Below, piece by piece: positions 15,794 to 25,404 of a stretch of 64,000 bases of DNA. Source of the DNA: Thalassolituus sp. UBA674 (GTDB lineage Bacteria > Pseudomonadota > Gammaproteobacteria > Pseudomonadales > Oceanobacteraceae); the NCBI GenBank assembly GCA_002298335.1, contig DBNK01000015.1, forward strand, positions 62,001 through 126,000, written 5' to 3'. The first letter of the stretch is position 1. Every line of letters starts with the position of its first letter. The translations under genes and the position numbers were made by a program. The notes under the pieces were generated by a model that worked only from the letters and a program-made list of their open reading frames with translations, was not told where the DNA came from and ran no database searches.

Positions 15794-17425
15794 ATGCGGA
15801 AACTCATGTTCTTACTGCTGCTTCTTCCCGGCCTGGCCCGGGCGGAGCTGCTGCAGAACCTGCTGATTGATAACAAGGCCATGTCGCTGGGGAACGCGGT
15901 CACTGCAGACCCGACCGGGATTATGGATATTCACTTCAATCCGGCAGGTCTGACCAAACTGGATGGACGTCAATATCAGGTGCAGCTGACGGGCGTACTC
16001 TTCCGTTCGCGTGCGAAGTTTTCATTACCTTCTGATTATGATGAAGATCAGTCGGATCTGCTGAATATCGCAGAGGACCCGATCCTGAATGAAGGGACCA
16101 GTTATTCGGATGCGGCTATTTACGTCCCTGGCTTTGGTCTCACCGGTGTTCCACTGCCAATCATTGCGCTGCCGTCAGCCGGTATTTCGGTAAAACCACC
16201 GGGTTCCAAGTTCACCTTCGCCAACGCAGCTTATGCGACCATGTTTGCCGGCTTCTCTAAGGAAGAAGACGATCCGGGTCGTTATCAGGCACGTGAACTG
16301 GCGTTGCAGCGGGTGAACTACTTTACGCCGTCGTTCGGCTACAAAGTGAATGACCAGTTTTCTGTGGGCGCGGGCCTGATTTTCTCGCATCAGTCGGTTG
16401 CTCTGGAGCAGGATCTGCGTGCACCGAACGTTTTGGTCGGTGTATTGGGTGTATTGCAGAGTGCGTTCGGCTGTTTTGATGAAAACGGTGACCCCACAGG
16501 CAATGATCCTCTGGCTCCGTTGCTGACACTGTGTGGTGGTCGCGTTGGTGCTTATGAGGATGTCGGTACTCTGGCGATTGAAATGACCGAGTCTCTGTCG
16601 CCGTCCTTTAACCTGGGTATGCTGTGGGAACCAAACCCGTATTTCTCATTCGGGGTTGGCTATCAGAGCGAAGGTAAAAACCGTCTGGACGGCAGTTATG
16701 AACTGACCTACACCGATGACTTTGCCGACTTCTTCCGTACCTTTAACTCATCGGTACTGGGTGCTATTACCGGTGCCATCTTCTCTTTCCCGCAAGGGCA
16801 GACGTTTGAAAGTGGTAAGGTCACCTCTGAAATCAGCTACCCACAGCATTTTCAGGTAGGTATGAAGTTCCGCTACTTTGATATCTTCCATCTGAATCTG
16901 GATGCCGGCTGGACCGACTACGACAAATTTGATCAGCTGAGTCTGCAATTCGACCGTCAGGTCAGTTTCCTGTCGACGGCACAGCTGCTGTCTCCGGGTA
17001 TTGTGACGCCAACCACGCTGGATATGCCGCTGAACTTCCGTAGTGTGTGGACCTACAACGTCGGTATGGCCATGGACCTGAACTCCCGTATTCAGCTGCG
17101 TGCCGGGTTTGAACCGCGTAAAAGTTCTGTACCTGACGACTCCCGCAGCCTGATGGCTCCGATTGGCTTTATGCGTCATTATGCTGTCGGCCTGGGTTAT
17201 CAGTGGGATCTGGATACTGTTATTGACCTGTCTCTGGGCTTTATGAAGTCGGTTGAGCATATTAATGCAGACCCACAAGGTTCAGGTGATGAATACCCGG
17301 ACTCCAGTAATTCCCTCAACAGGAACTGTCTCACATGCGTTGTGACCAACCCGTACCCCGGTCTGGACGTGAATACCTATCTCGCTATTGGTTACGCCGG
17401 TTTCAGCTTCCGTACCAAGTTCTGA
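15794..17425 (+). CDS. OmpP1/FadL-family outer-membrane protein
   Basis: A FadL-type barrel with signal peptide MRKLMFLLLLLPGLARA and the family's N-terminal segment NKAMSLGNAVTADPTGIMDIHFNPAGLT, including the NPA motif. FadL-family proteins move hydrophobic compounds such as fatty acids across the outer membrane. At 543 aa it is longer than E. coli FadL (446 aa), with an insertion near residues 200-250 that carries two cysteines (FGCFDE, TLCGG). The ATG at 15794 is chosen because it begins the signal peptide; an in-frame ATG at 15746 would add 16 polar residues. Its position inside the Fil-like cluster hints at a role in surface assembly rather than fatty-acid uptake. Confidence 0.75.
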   Translation: MRKLMFLLLLLPGLARAELLQNLLIDNKAMSLGNAVTADPTGIMDIHFNPAGLTKLDGRQYQVQLTGVLFRSRAKFSLPSDYDEDQSDLLNIAEDPILNEGTSYSDAAIYVPGFGLTGVPLPIIALPSAGISVKPPGSKFTFANAAYATMFAGFSKEEDDPGRYQARELALQRVNYFTPSFGYKVNDQFSVGAGLIFSHQSVALEQDLRAPNVLVGVLGVLQSAFGCFDENGDPTGNDPLAPLLTLCGGRVGAYEDVGTLAIEMTESLSPSFNLGMLWEPNPYFSFGVGYQSEGKNRLDGSYELTYTDDFADFFRTFNSSVLGAITGAIFSFPQGQTFESGKVTSEISYPQHFQVGMKFRYFDIFHLNLDAGWTDYDKFDQLSLQFDRQVSFLSTAQLLSPGIVTPTTLDMPLNFRSVWTYNVGMAMDLNSRIQLRAGFEPRKSSVPDDSRSLMAPIGFMRHYAVGLGYQWDLDTVIDLSLGFMKSVEHINADPQGSGDEYPDSSNSLNRNCLTCVVTNPYPGLDVNTYLAIGYAGFSFRTKF

Positions 17426-18246
17426 TAAGCATCTGTCTTCTGCTGCCGGCACTGGCCGGAGCAGAGGACGATAAGTACTACACCTGGACGGATGCCGAAG
17501 GCCGGGTTCACAGTAGCCCTATACCTCAGAAGGCCGAAAAAAAGCCGTCTCCTGAAGAAGCGGATGTTCCTGATGCACCACCGGGTGATACGGAAACCTA
17601 TCTCACCGAAGAGCAGGTCGATCAAAAGCTCAAAAAGTATGATCAGGAGAATCCACCGTTCTATATCTGGATGGATGCTGAAGGTCGTATGCAGACCCAG
17701 ACCATCGATCCGGAAGCTGAGCAGGAGGCCGCTGCAAGTATCAGCAGTGATGCATCGGCAGCGATTACCGACCATATTCTGGCTCCACCTTTCCGCCTTC
17801 CTGAAGAGGCTACCCGGGCAGCGTGTTGCGAAGCGTATGCGGATCAGTTCATTGACCTCAGGCGTCAGTTCAAGTCTCTGGAGTTGTTTGACCCGGTCCG
17901 TTTCCGGCCATTTTTTACCCGTCAGGGAAACCGTCAGGCCTGGTATTTCCGTATCGGTGCTCAGTCACGGGATGTGTTCAGTCAGCGCTTTCTCGGAATC
18001 CGTTTCCGTGGCTCAGATCTGACCCCAAACATCATCGCGCTGAATGCAGAGCTGAAACCTCTGTATCAGATTACAGGGTTGTCATTGCATTACGTCCCGG
18101 AAACCTGGCGCAGTGTTGATTACCTTGAAACTCAGATACTCATTGAAGACCCTGATGTGGCGGCTTTTATCCTGTACCCTGAGCTGATGCCTTCCGACGA
18201 GATTTCTGTGGAGATACGCTGGGCCAATGGTGAGCCACCGTTTTGA
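17335..18246 (+). CDS. DUF4124-domain periplasmic protein overlapping the FadL-like gene
   Basis: The mature protein begins with [22 protein letters not shown], a DUF4124 motif. A second, similar copy ([17 protein letters not shown]) lies about 60 residues later. The C-terminal half ([11 protein letters not shown]... to VEIRWANG) resembles MalM-type periplasmic domains, with the paired cysteines ACC. The only normal start codon is ATG 17335, which lies 91 bases inside the FadL-like gene and gives a long basic n-region before the hydrophobic segment [15 protein letters not shown] rarer start right at the FadL stop (CTG 17422) is possible. It is probably the last member of the Fil-like cluster. 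Function is unknown. Confidence 0.65.
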
Positions 18247-19066
18247 ACTGACGACATCAACAGCCCGGGTGAGCGGACTGCGGCTGGAACCCTCTTCGCC
18301 TTTATCCCCGTCTGGTACATTGCTGCTGTTGCATGGTGCGGGGGTTGCTGGTGATCTGACCTGGCGCTTTGTGACTCAGTACCTTAAGGGTTGGAATGAA
18401 ATACTGATTCCGGACCTCCCGGGTATGGGACACTCCGACTTTTTAACCACAGCAACGCCTCGGTTAAACGATTATCTGGATGTTCTGCGGGATCTGATTG
18501 CGCAGACGGTCTCAGGGCCGTTAAGCATTGGCGGCTATTCCCTCGGAGGCATGCTGGCAATGCACCTCAGTGAGGAATTGCCGTTACAGAACTTATTCCT
18601 GATTGAACCAGCGGCCCTCCTGTCGGTGAATGAGGAGGACCTTCTGCAGCGTTCGCAGACGTATCTGCAACTGGCGGATGCAGTCATGAGCAATCCGCAC
18701 GCCGATGAGCCCTATCTGGCATTTCTTGATGTTGTATCACCTGCGCGTAAACGACATACCGATGCGGATAAACTGGCCATCAGCCGATTAAAACAGCGGG
18801 GCAGCGGTCTGGCAGAAGGTGTACGGGCGGCCGGGTTGTCACTCAGTGAAAACGCCCGTCATTATGTGTACTGGCGGACAGACATTCCGGGCTGCAGTGT
18901 TGTGGGAGGGCTGACCGCAGAATGTGTTCATCAGCGTCATCAGCAACTCGGCAAAGACAGTGCAGACTGGCATTACAGTGTTGCCCCGGCTGCCGATCAT
19001 TCACTGATTTATACCCGGCCGCGGATCATTGCCAGGGCAATGAATGAGGCTGCTGGGCATATCTGA
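18227..19066 (+). CDS. Alpha/beta-fold hydrolase
   Basis: This 279-aa protein shows the alpha/beta-hydrolase pattern: oxyanion-hole segment [12 protein letters not shown], nucleophile elbow GYSLGG (Ser), a probable acid after the cap, and a C-terminal His in PAADHSLIY. No signal peptide is visible, so it is probably cytoplasmic. It overlaps the previous gene by 20 bases, which suggests co-transcription with the envelope cluster. The substrate cannot be inferred. Confidence 0.75.
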
Positions 19067-19088
19067 AGCGTAATGTCTGATGTGTGAA

Positions 19089-19910
19089 TCAGAACGACAG
19101 TGACCGCTTCAGGCCGGTGGTTTCCAGAATACGGGTAGAGATCTCTTCAATGGAGCGGTTGGTGGCATTGATGTACGGGATGTTCTCCTCTTCATACAAC
19201 ATCTCCACTTCGTCCACTTCGCGGTAACACTGGTTCAGCGACGCATAACGGCTGTTGGCTTTACGTTCCGTACGGATAGCCGAGAGGCGCTCCGGGTCAA
19301 TGGTCAGACCAAAGAGTTTTTTGCGGTACTTGCGCAGCTTCTCCGGCAGTACCAGGTCATGCATATCCTCTTCTGTGAGTGGATAGTTGGCGGCCTTGAT
19401 GCCGAATTGCATGGCCAGATAGAGGCAGGTCGGTGTTTTACCCGAACGCGAAACGCCTACCAGAATGACATCGGCCTCTTCGTAATGGCGGGTACGGGCT
19501 CCGTCATCGTTATCCAGTGCGAAGTTCACGGCTTCAATCCGGTTGAAGTAGCGGACGGTATCTGCGCTTGAGTGGGACTTACCCACGGAGTAAGAGCTGT
19601 CGACGCTGAGTTCCTTCTCCAGTGGTGACAGGAAGGCTTCAAAAATATCCACCTTGAAGGCATCCGCCGTATCGATTACAGAACGGATCTGAACATCAAT
19701 TACGGTATCAAAAACAATTGCCGGAGCACCGCTTTCCAATGCGGCTTTATTGATCTTCTGTACCGCCCGTTCTGCTTTTTCATGGGAGTCAATGTAAGGC
19801 AGGGTTTCACGGATAAATTCGATTTTGTCGAACTGGGCGAGCAGGGCATTACCCAGGGTTTCAGCCGTGATGCCGGTACCGTCGGAGATGAAATAGACAA
19901 AGCGCTTCAT
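19089..19910 (-). CDS. ppsR: PEP synthase regulatory protein (bifunctional kinase/pyrophosphorylase)
   Basis: PpsR (DUF299) inactivates PEP synthase by ADP-dependent phosphorylation of a threonine and reactivates it by Pi-dependent dephosphorylation. The 273-aa protein has the N-terminal FISDGTGITAETLGNALLAQF and the P-loop GVSRSGKTP (152-160). It is divergent from its target ppsA, with 94 bases between the start codons, the standard arrangement in gammaproteobacteria. Confidence 0.95.
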   Translation of the reverse strand: MKRFVYFISDGTGITAETLGNALLAQFDKIEFIRETLPYIDSHEKAERAVQKINKAALESGAPAIVFDTVIDVQIRSVIDTADAFKVDIFEAFLSPLEKELSVDSSYSVGKSHSSADTVRYFNRIEAVNFALDNDDGARTRHYEEADVILVGVSRSGKTPTCLYLAMQFGIKAANYPLTEEDMHDLVLPEKLRKYRKKLFGLTIDPERLSAIRTERKANSRYASLNQCYREVDEVEMLYEEENIPYINATNRSIEEISTRILETTGLKRSLSF

Positions 19911-20004
19911 GTGGTAATTTGTATGGTGTCCACTTAGAATCGCACCACTATAGGCGATTCACCCAGGCCTTGAAAGAGAGCAGTTTTACAGGAGGAGAGT
20001 CATT

Positions 20005-22371
20005 TTGACTGAATATGTACTCAGGTTTGACCAGGTTTCACTCGGCGATATTGAAAAAGTCGGTGGCAAAAACGCATCCCTCGGGGAAATGATCGGCAGT
20101 CTGACCGACGTGGGCGTTTCTGTTCCGATGGGGTTTGCCACCACCGCCGATGCGTTCCGCGAGTTCCTGAGTTACGAAGGTCTGGCCGGGCGTATCAATG
20201 AAACCTTGTCGGCGCTGGATGTGGATGACATTCAGGCCCTGACGGCGACCGGCAAACAGATCCGCACCTGGATTCTCGAAGCACCGCTGCCGCCAGCGCT
20301 GGAAGCCGCCATCCGTGAAGCCTTCTCTGATCTTCAGGATGGACAGGACATCGCCGTAGCGGTCCGTTCTTCAGCGACGGCTGAAGACCTTCCGGATGCC
20401 TCTTTCGCTGGCCAGCAGGAGACGCACCTGAACATCGTCGGTATCGATAACGTGCTGCACGCCGTGCGTGACGTCTTTGCCTCTCTCTTTAATGACCGGG
20501 CGATTGCGTATCGGGTCCATCAGAATTTTGAACACGCCAAAGTGGCTCTGTCTGCCGGTATCCAGCGCATGGTGCGCAGTGATCTGGCGGCCAGTGGTGT
20601 GATGTTCACGCTCGATACCGAATCCGGTTTTGATGATGTGGTCTTCATCACCTCGGCATACGGTCTGGGTGAAACTGTGGTTCAGGGTGCGGTTAACCCG
20701 GACGAATTCTACGTTCACAAAAAGAACCTGAGCGAAGGGCGTCCGTCTTTGTTGCGCCGCAGCCTTGGTGCCAAAGCCATCAAGATGATCTACAGCCAGG
20801 AAGCCAGTGTCGGTAAATCGGTCGAGACTCAGCGTGTCGACAAAGACCTGCGCCGTATCTTCTCCATTACCGATGATGAGGTGGAGCAACTGGCCCGTCA
20901 GGCTGTGCTGATCGAGAAACACTATGGCCGCCCGATGGATATCGAATGGGCTAAAGATGGTATCGATGGCAAGCTGTACATCGTTCAGGCCCGTCCGGAA
21001 ACGGTGAAGAGTCGTGCCAGCAAGCAGGTGATGGAGCGTTATCTGCTCAAAGAGACTGGCAAACCGCTGGTCGAAGGCCGCAGTGTTGGTCACCGTATCG
21101 GTAAGGGTAAGGTCCGCGTGATCCGCGATATCGAACATATGGATCAGGTTCAGGAAGGTGATGTGCTGGTAGCCGACATGACCGACCCGGATTGGGAACC
21201 GGTCATGAAGCGCTCATCAGCCATCATCACCAACCGCGGTGGCCGTACCTGTCACGCCGCGATCATTGCCCGTGAACTGGGGATTCCGGCGGTGGTTGGC
21301 TGTGATGATGCGACAGATCTGCTGCACGATGGCCAGGAAGTGACTGTGTCCTGTGCCGAAGGGGATACTGGCTTTGTCTACGAAGGTGCTCTGGATTTTG
21401 ATGTACGCACCAACAGCGTGGAATCCATGCCGGACCTTGATCTGAAAATTATGATGAATGTCGGTAACCCGGATCGCGCCTTCGACTTTCAGGCGATCCC
21501 GAATGCGGGTGTTGGCCTGGCGCGTCTGGAGTTCATCATCAACCGTATGATTGGTGTGCACCCGAAAGCCCTGCTGAATTTCTCCGCCTTGCCGGATGAG
21601 GTACGCCCGACGGTGGAGCGCCGTATTTCCGGCTATGACGGCCCGGTTGAATTTTATGTCGAGAAGCTGGTTGAGGGTATTTCAACCCTGGCTGCTGCTT
21701 TCTGGCCGAAGAAAGTCATCGTGCGTCTGTCGGATTTCAAATCCAACGAATACGCCAATCTGGTCGGCGGTCGTCTGTATGAGCCGGATGAAGAAAACCC
21801 CATGCTCGGTTTCCGGGGTGTGTCGCGTTATCTGTCCGATAACTTCCGTGACTGTTTTGAGCTGGAATGCCGCGCACTGAAGAAAGTGCGTGAAGAAATG
21901 GGCTTTACCAACGTTGAGATCATGGTGCCCTTCGTGCGTACCGTTGGCGAAGCAGAACAGGTGGTTGAGTTGCTGGCCGACAACGGCCTTAAGCGTGGCG
22001 AAAACGACCTGCGCATTATTATGATGTGTGAGTTGCCGGCGAACGCTCTGCTGGCCGAACAGTTCCTTGAGCATTTCGATGGTTTCTCCATCGGCTCCAA
22101 CGACCTCACCCAGCTGACCTTGGGGCTCGACCGGGATTCCGGCGTCATCGCCCATCTGTTTGACGAACGCAACGAAGCCATTCTGGTACTGCTTGAGCGC
22201 GCTATCAGTGCCTGTAAAAAGGCAGGTAAATACATCGGCATCTGTGGGCAGGGGCCGTCCGACCACCCCGACTTCGCCCGCTGGCTGAAAGAGCAGGGCA
22301 TCGACAGTATTTCCCTTAACCCGGATTCCGTACTGGATACCTGGTTCTTCCTCGCCAACAAACAGGGTTGA
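20005..22371 (+). CDS. ppsA: Phosphoenolpyruvate synthase
   Basis: PpsA converts pyruvate, ATP and water to PEP, AMP and phosphate, which is needed for gluconeogenesis from C3 and propionate-derived carbon. The 788-aa protein has the N-terminal ATP-grasp domain (VGGKNASLGEMI, AVRSSATAEDLPDASFAGQQET). The swivelling histidine domain is GGRTCHAAIIAREL (His417), next to the regulatory Thr415. The C-terminal PEP/pyruvate barrel has FSIGSNDLTQLTLGLDRDS and GICGQGPSD. It starts with TTG at 20005, supported by GGAGGAGA six bases upstream. Four small genes follow closely. Confidence 0.97.
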   Translation: MTEYVLRFDQVSLGDIEKVGGKNASLGEMIGSLTDVGVSVPMGFATTADAFREFLSYEGLAGRINETLSALDVDDIQALTATGKQIRTWILEAPLPPALEAAIREAFSDLQDGQDIAVAVRSSATAEDLPDASFAGQQETHLNIVGIDNVLHAVRDVFASLFNDRAIAYRVHQNFEHAKVALSAGIQRMVRSDLAASGVMFTLDTESGFDDVVFITSAYGLGETVVQGAVNPDEFYVHKKNLSEGRPSLLRRSLGAKAIKMIYSQEASVGKSVETQRVDKDLRRIFSITDDEVEQLARQAVLIEKHYGRPMDIEWAKDGIDGKLYIVQARPETVKSRASKQVMERYLLKETGKPLVEGRSVGHRIGKGKVRVIRDIEHMDQVQEGDVLVADMTDPDWEPVMKRSSAIITNRGGRTCHAAIIARELGIPAVVGCDDATDLLHDGQEVTVSCAEGDTGFVYEGALDFDVRTNSVESMPDLDLKIMMNVGNPDRAFDFQAIPNAGVGLARLEFIINRMIGVHPKALLNFSALPDEVRPTVERRISGYDGPVEFYVEKLVEGISTLAAAFWPKKVIVRLSDFKSNEYANLVGGRLYEPDEENPMLGFRGVSRYLSDNFRDCFELECRALKKVREEMGFTNVEIMVPFVRTVGEAEQVVELLADNGLKRGENDLRIIMMCELPANALLAEQFLEHFDGFSIGSNDLTQLTLGLDRDSGVIAHLFDERNEAILVLLERAISACKKAGKYIGICGQGPSDHPDFARWLKEQGIDSISLNPDSVLDTWFFLANKQG

Positions 22372-22387
22372 ACAACGGTTTCATCCG

Positions 22388-23341
22388 ATGAAAAGCAGCA
22401 GTGATATTTTCCCGGTCCGTCTGTTACGGGCCGATATCTGGGACGATCTGGCGGAAGATATCTACCTGATCAAGCACAACCGTGATAAAGACAAAACCGT
22501 CGAAATCGCGGTGTCACGCCTCAGCATGGCTGACCAGACCTCTCCGCCGGGTTTTCCGGTGGTGCTGGTGCATGGCAGTTTCACCAATAAGGGTTTCTGG
22601 TTATCCGCCAAAGGGCGCGGCTTTGCCCGGCATCTGGTCGAGGCCGGTTACGATGTGTGGATGCTGGAGCACCGTGGCCACGGCCATTCCCCCCACAATA
22701 AGTCGTATCAGACCAACACCGTTGAGGCGTATGCCGCAACAGATCTTCCGGCCGTGCATGAGTTTGTTCATGAAAAAACCGGCGCATCGGCCATCTGGCT
22801 GGGGCACTCCATTGGTGGTACGGCTATTGCTACGGCGCTGGCGCTGGACAGTTTCCGCCGTCCGCCTCGTGCTGTTGCACTGCTCGGTACCCAGGTTCTG
22901 CGCCCTTTGTGGTATCTGCAGATTCCTCTGGTGCCTGTGTCTCTGAGGCTGTTTGTGCGCGTCAAAAAAGGCCTGGATGGCCGTCGCATGAACATAGGGC
23001 CGGAGCATGAGCCAGCGGGGGTCATTAACGAATACATCCGTCGGCACAGCCTGTTCGGCCGCTGGCGCGCACCGTCAGCGAAAAAAGACCTGCTGATCGG
23101 CTGGCGCGGTGCCAGTGTGCCGCTGCTCGGAGTATCCGGCAGTGCCGATACACAGGACCCGGATAAATACTGCCAGAAGTTTTATCAGCTTTATGGTGGC
23201 CCTAAGCAGCTGCTGACGTTAGGGCGGAGTCAGGGGCTGTCCCGGGATTATGGTCATGTGGACATGATTGTGAGTGAGCCCGCAGAGCAGGAAGTCTGGC
23301 CGGTGCTGACCCAGTGGCTGAAGGCGCATGTGCAGCGCTGA
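22388..23341 (+). CDS. Alpha/beta-hydrolase family protein
   Basis: A 317-aa hydrolase with VVLVHGSFTNKGFW (oxyanion loop), the lipase-like MLEHRGHGHS, and nucleophile elbow GHSIGG (Ser). A late histidine is in RDYGHVDM. It resembles lysosomal acid lipase or lysophospholipase relatives in bacteria. No signal peptide is seen. It lies 16 bases after ppsA and overlaps the next gene by 14 bases. The substrate is unknown. Confidence 0.75.
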   Translation: MKSSSDIFPVRLLRADIWDDLAEDIYLIKHNRDKDKTVEIAVSRLSMADQTSPPGFPVVLVHGSFTNKGFWLSAKGRGFARHLVEAGYDVWMLEHRGHGHSPHNKSYQTNTVEAYAATDLPAVHEFVHEKTGASAIWLGHSIGGTAIATALALDSFRRPPRAVALLGTQVLRPLWYLQIPLVPVSLRLFVRVKKGLDGRRMNIGPEHEPAGVINEYIRRHSLFGRWRAPSAKKDLLIGWRGASVPLLGVSGSADTQDPDKYCQKFYQLYGGPKQLLTLGRSQGLSRDYGHVDMIVSEPAEQEVWPVLTQWLKAHVQR

Positions 23342-24014
23342 GACGCGTCTCAGAACGGCACTCGTTGTTGGTGCTACCGGTCTGGTTGGCAGTGAACTGG
23401 TGAAGCAGCTGGCGGCGCATCCCGGGTATGGGCGGGTGATCGTGCTGGCACGACGCTGCCCGGTGGCATTGCCTCCGTCCTGTGAGTTTATGGCGCTGGC
23501 GGACCATGCTCAGGATGTTCCGGAAGATCTGTCTACTCAGATTGACCATTACTTCTGCGCTCTGGGCACCACAACAAAACAAGCCGGACGGAAAGGGCTG
23601 GAGGCTGTTGATCATCACCTGGTGATCAATACCGCGCGCCTCGCTCTGCAGCAGGGTGCCAGCCTGTTATCTGTGGTCAGTGCTTTGGGGGCCTCCACCA
23701 CTTCTCCGTTTCATTACAGCCGCGTAAAAGGGCGTATGGAAGCGGAACTTGAATCTCTCGAAGCGGCCGTAACTCATATCTGGCAACCCTCGGTTCTGCA
23801 GGGGCCGAGGGCCGCAGCGCGGTCGCTTGAAGTGCTCTCTGGTATTCTGCTGAAATGTCTGCCATTCACGGATCTGCGCCCGGTAACCGGTGCTCAGCTG
23901 GCCAAAGCCATTATTGCTGCGGCAACTGCCAGGGCAGGGCAGGTGCACAGTGGCGTCAGCCGGTATAAGGTACGGGATATCCTGCAACTCAATCTTCAAA
24001 ATCGTGTTCAATAA
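23328..24014 (+). CDS. NAD(P)-binding oxidoreductase-like protein (NmrA/HTATIP2 type)
   Basis: A 228-aa Rossmann-fold protein with the dinucleotide-binding motif VVGATGLVGSELV near the N-terminus and YSRVKGRME (tyrosine-lysine pair as in atypical short-chain dehydrogenases). It is like the small NAD(P)H-binding proteins related to HTATIP2/YbjT. ATG 23328 overlaps the hydrolase by 14 bases, and rraA follows after 10 bases, so the four genes after ppsA probably form one transcript. The reaction is unknown. Confidence 0.75.
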   Translation: MCSAETRLRTALVVGATGLVGSELVKQLAAHPGYGRVIVLARRCPVALPPSCEFMALADHAQDVPEDLSTQIDHYFCALGTTTKQAGRKGLEAVDHHLVINTARLALQQGASLLSVVSALGASTTSPFHYSRVKGRMEAELESLEAAVTHIWQPSVLQGPRAAARSLEVLSGILLKCLPFTDLRPVTGAQLAKAIIAAATARAGQVHSGVSRYKVRDILQLNLQNRVQ

Positions 24015-24024
24015 GGAGCAAAGT

Positions 24025-24516
24025 ATGACTCAGTACGTAACCCCTGATCTGTGTGATGAATACCCGGATCTTGTCACTGTGGTTGAACCCATGTTCTCAA
24101 ACTATGGCCTGCGTGAGTCTTTCGGTGGTGAAATCGTCACCGTGAAGTGCCACGAAGACAATTCCAAAGTCAAAGAGCTGGTTGATACCGATGGCAAGGG
24201 CAAAGTCATGGTAGTCGATGGTGGTGGCTCCATGCGCAATGCCCTGTTGGGTGACATGCTGGCTGAGAAGGCCTCTAAAAACGGCTGGGAAGGCATCATC
24301 ATCTACGGCTGCATCCGCGACGTTGACGTGATCATGGAAACCGACCTTGGTGTGCAGGCACTGGGTACTGTGCCGCTGAAAACCGACAAGCGCGGTCTGG
24401 GCGACGTGAACGTACCGGTGAAATTCGGTGGTGTGGTCTTTACCCCGGGCGAATTCGTTTATGCCGATAACAATGGCGTGATCGTCTCCCCGCAGAAACT
24501 GGAAATGCCGGAATAA
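24025..24516 (+). CDS. rraA: Ribonuclease E activity regulator RraA
   Basis: RraA binds RNase E and inhibits its endonuclease activity, changing global mRNA decay; the fold is shared with class II aldolases. The 163-aa protein begins MTQYVTPDLCDEYP and has the family segments VVDGGGSMRNALLGDMLAE, IIIYGCIRDVD and TDKRGLGD. ATG 24025 is preceded by AAGGAG at a good distance; the longer upstream frame is not needed. Its target RNase E is encoded at 32609-35605. Confidence 0.95.
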   Translation: MTQYVTPDLCDEYPDLVTVVEPMFSNYGLRESFGGEIVTVKCHEDNSKVKELVDTDGKGKVMVVDGGGSMRNALLGDMLAEKASKNGWEGIIIYGCIRDVDVIMETDLGVQALGTVPLKTDKRGLGDVNVPVKFGGVVFTPGEFVYADNNGVIVSPQKLEMPE

Positions 24517-24587
24517 AACCGCGCTGGCCGGGAACCGCTCTGGTTTCCGGTCATCTTACCGGGACTTAACCCTTCCGGAGGATGTCC

Positions 24588-25307
24588 GTGCCACACGCTC
24601 AACGTCTGTCAGCCCTGATTCTGGGCGTCTCTCTCATCATTGCTGCCGCGGTTGCCGGCACACTCGCCGGACAGGCGGCCCTCAGTTATCGCCAGATGGA
24701 GCGCACCGTGACGGTGAAAGGCCTGTCTGAACGGGAATACCCCGCGGACATTGTTATCTGGCCGATTCAGTTCAATGTGACAGGGAATGAGCTGACGCAG
24801 GTGTATCAGGATCTAGCGGCCAACACCAACCGCATTGTCCTGTTCCTGACCGGGGCAGGTGTTGATTCTGCTGAAATCACACCGGGCTCTCCCTCCATTA
24901 TTGATAAGTCTGCTCAGGCTTATGGTAACAGCAGTGGTTCTGAGTTCCGGTATACGGCGAGCCAGTCTGTGACCGTCTATTCGCAGGATATTCAGACAGT
25001 GCGTGACGTTATGAGACATCTGTCTGATCTTGGCAGGCAGGGCATTGTCCTGACGGGGGAGGGGTATGGCAGTCAGACGGAATACCTCTTTACCCGTCTG
25101 AATGAGATCAAGCCGGATATGATTGAAGAAGCCACACGTAATGCACGCGAAGTGGCTGAAAAGTTCGCCATCGACTCTGGCAGCGACCTTGGTCGTATCC
25201 GCACGGCCTCTCAGGGTCAGTTCAGTATTTCTCCGCGTGACCGCAATAATCCGCACATCAAGAAGGTGAGGGTGGTTTCTACGGTTGAATACTACCTGTC
25301 AGACTGA
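24588..25307 (+). CDS. SIMPL (DUF541) domain protein, membrane-anchored
   Basis: This protein has an N-terminal transmembrane or signal segment (LSALILGVSLIIAAAVAGTLAG) followed by a SIMPL/DUF541 domain (RTVTVKGLSEREYPADIVIWPI, ...LNEIKPDMIEEATRNAREVAEKFA). Members act in the periplasm with poorly known roles, some in oxidative or membrane stress. GTG at 24588 is preferred: GGAGGA (24577-24582) is five bases before it, whereas the in-frame ATG at 24582 overlaps that Shine-Dalgarno sequence. The product is 239 aa. Confidence 0.8.
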   Translation: MPHAQRLSALILGVSLIIAAAVAGTLAGQAALSYRQMERTVTVKGLSEREYPADIVIWPIQFNVTGNELTQVYQDLAANTNRIVLFLTGAGVDSAEITPGSPSIIDKSAQAYGNSSGSEFRYTASQSVTVYSQDIQTVRDVMRHLSDLGRQGIVLTGEGYGSQTEYLFTRLNEIKPDMIEEATRNAREVAEKFAIDSGSDLGRIRTASQGQFSISPRDRNNPHIKKVRVVSTVEYYLSD

Positions 25308-25316
25308 TTTTCACCG

Positions 25317-25328
25317 ATTGTATACAAT
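25317..25328. promoter_or_regulatory. Perfect palindrome ATTGTATACAAT, probable GntR operator
   Basis: A 12-bp perfect palindrome containing TTGTATACAA, 77 bases before the GntR gene. It fits the TNGT-N-ACNA form of operators bound by FCD-type GntR regulators. A second, weaker copy, CTGTAGACAA, sits at 25392-25401 just before the start codon. Autoregulation of the prp operon is the likely use. Confidence 0.6.
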
Positions 25329-25404
25329 TGGCTTCGCCGGATGGCTTGATTCCCGAATTGAGTGGCGTAAAATGCTCGCCAAATGGTGATTCTGTAGACA
25401 ATCT

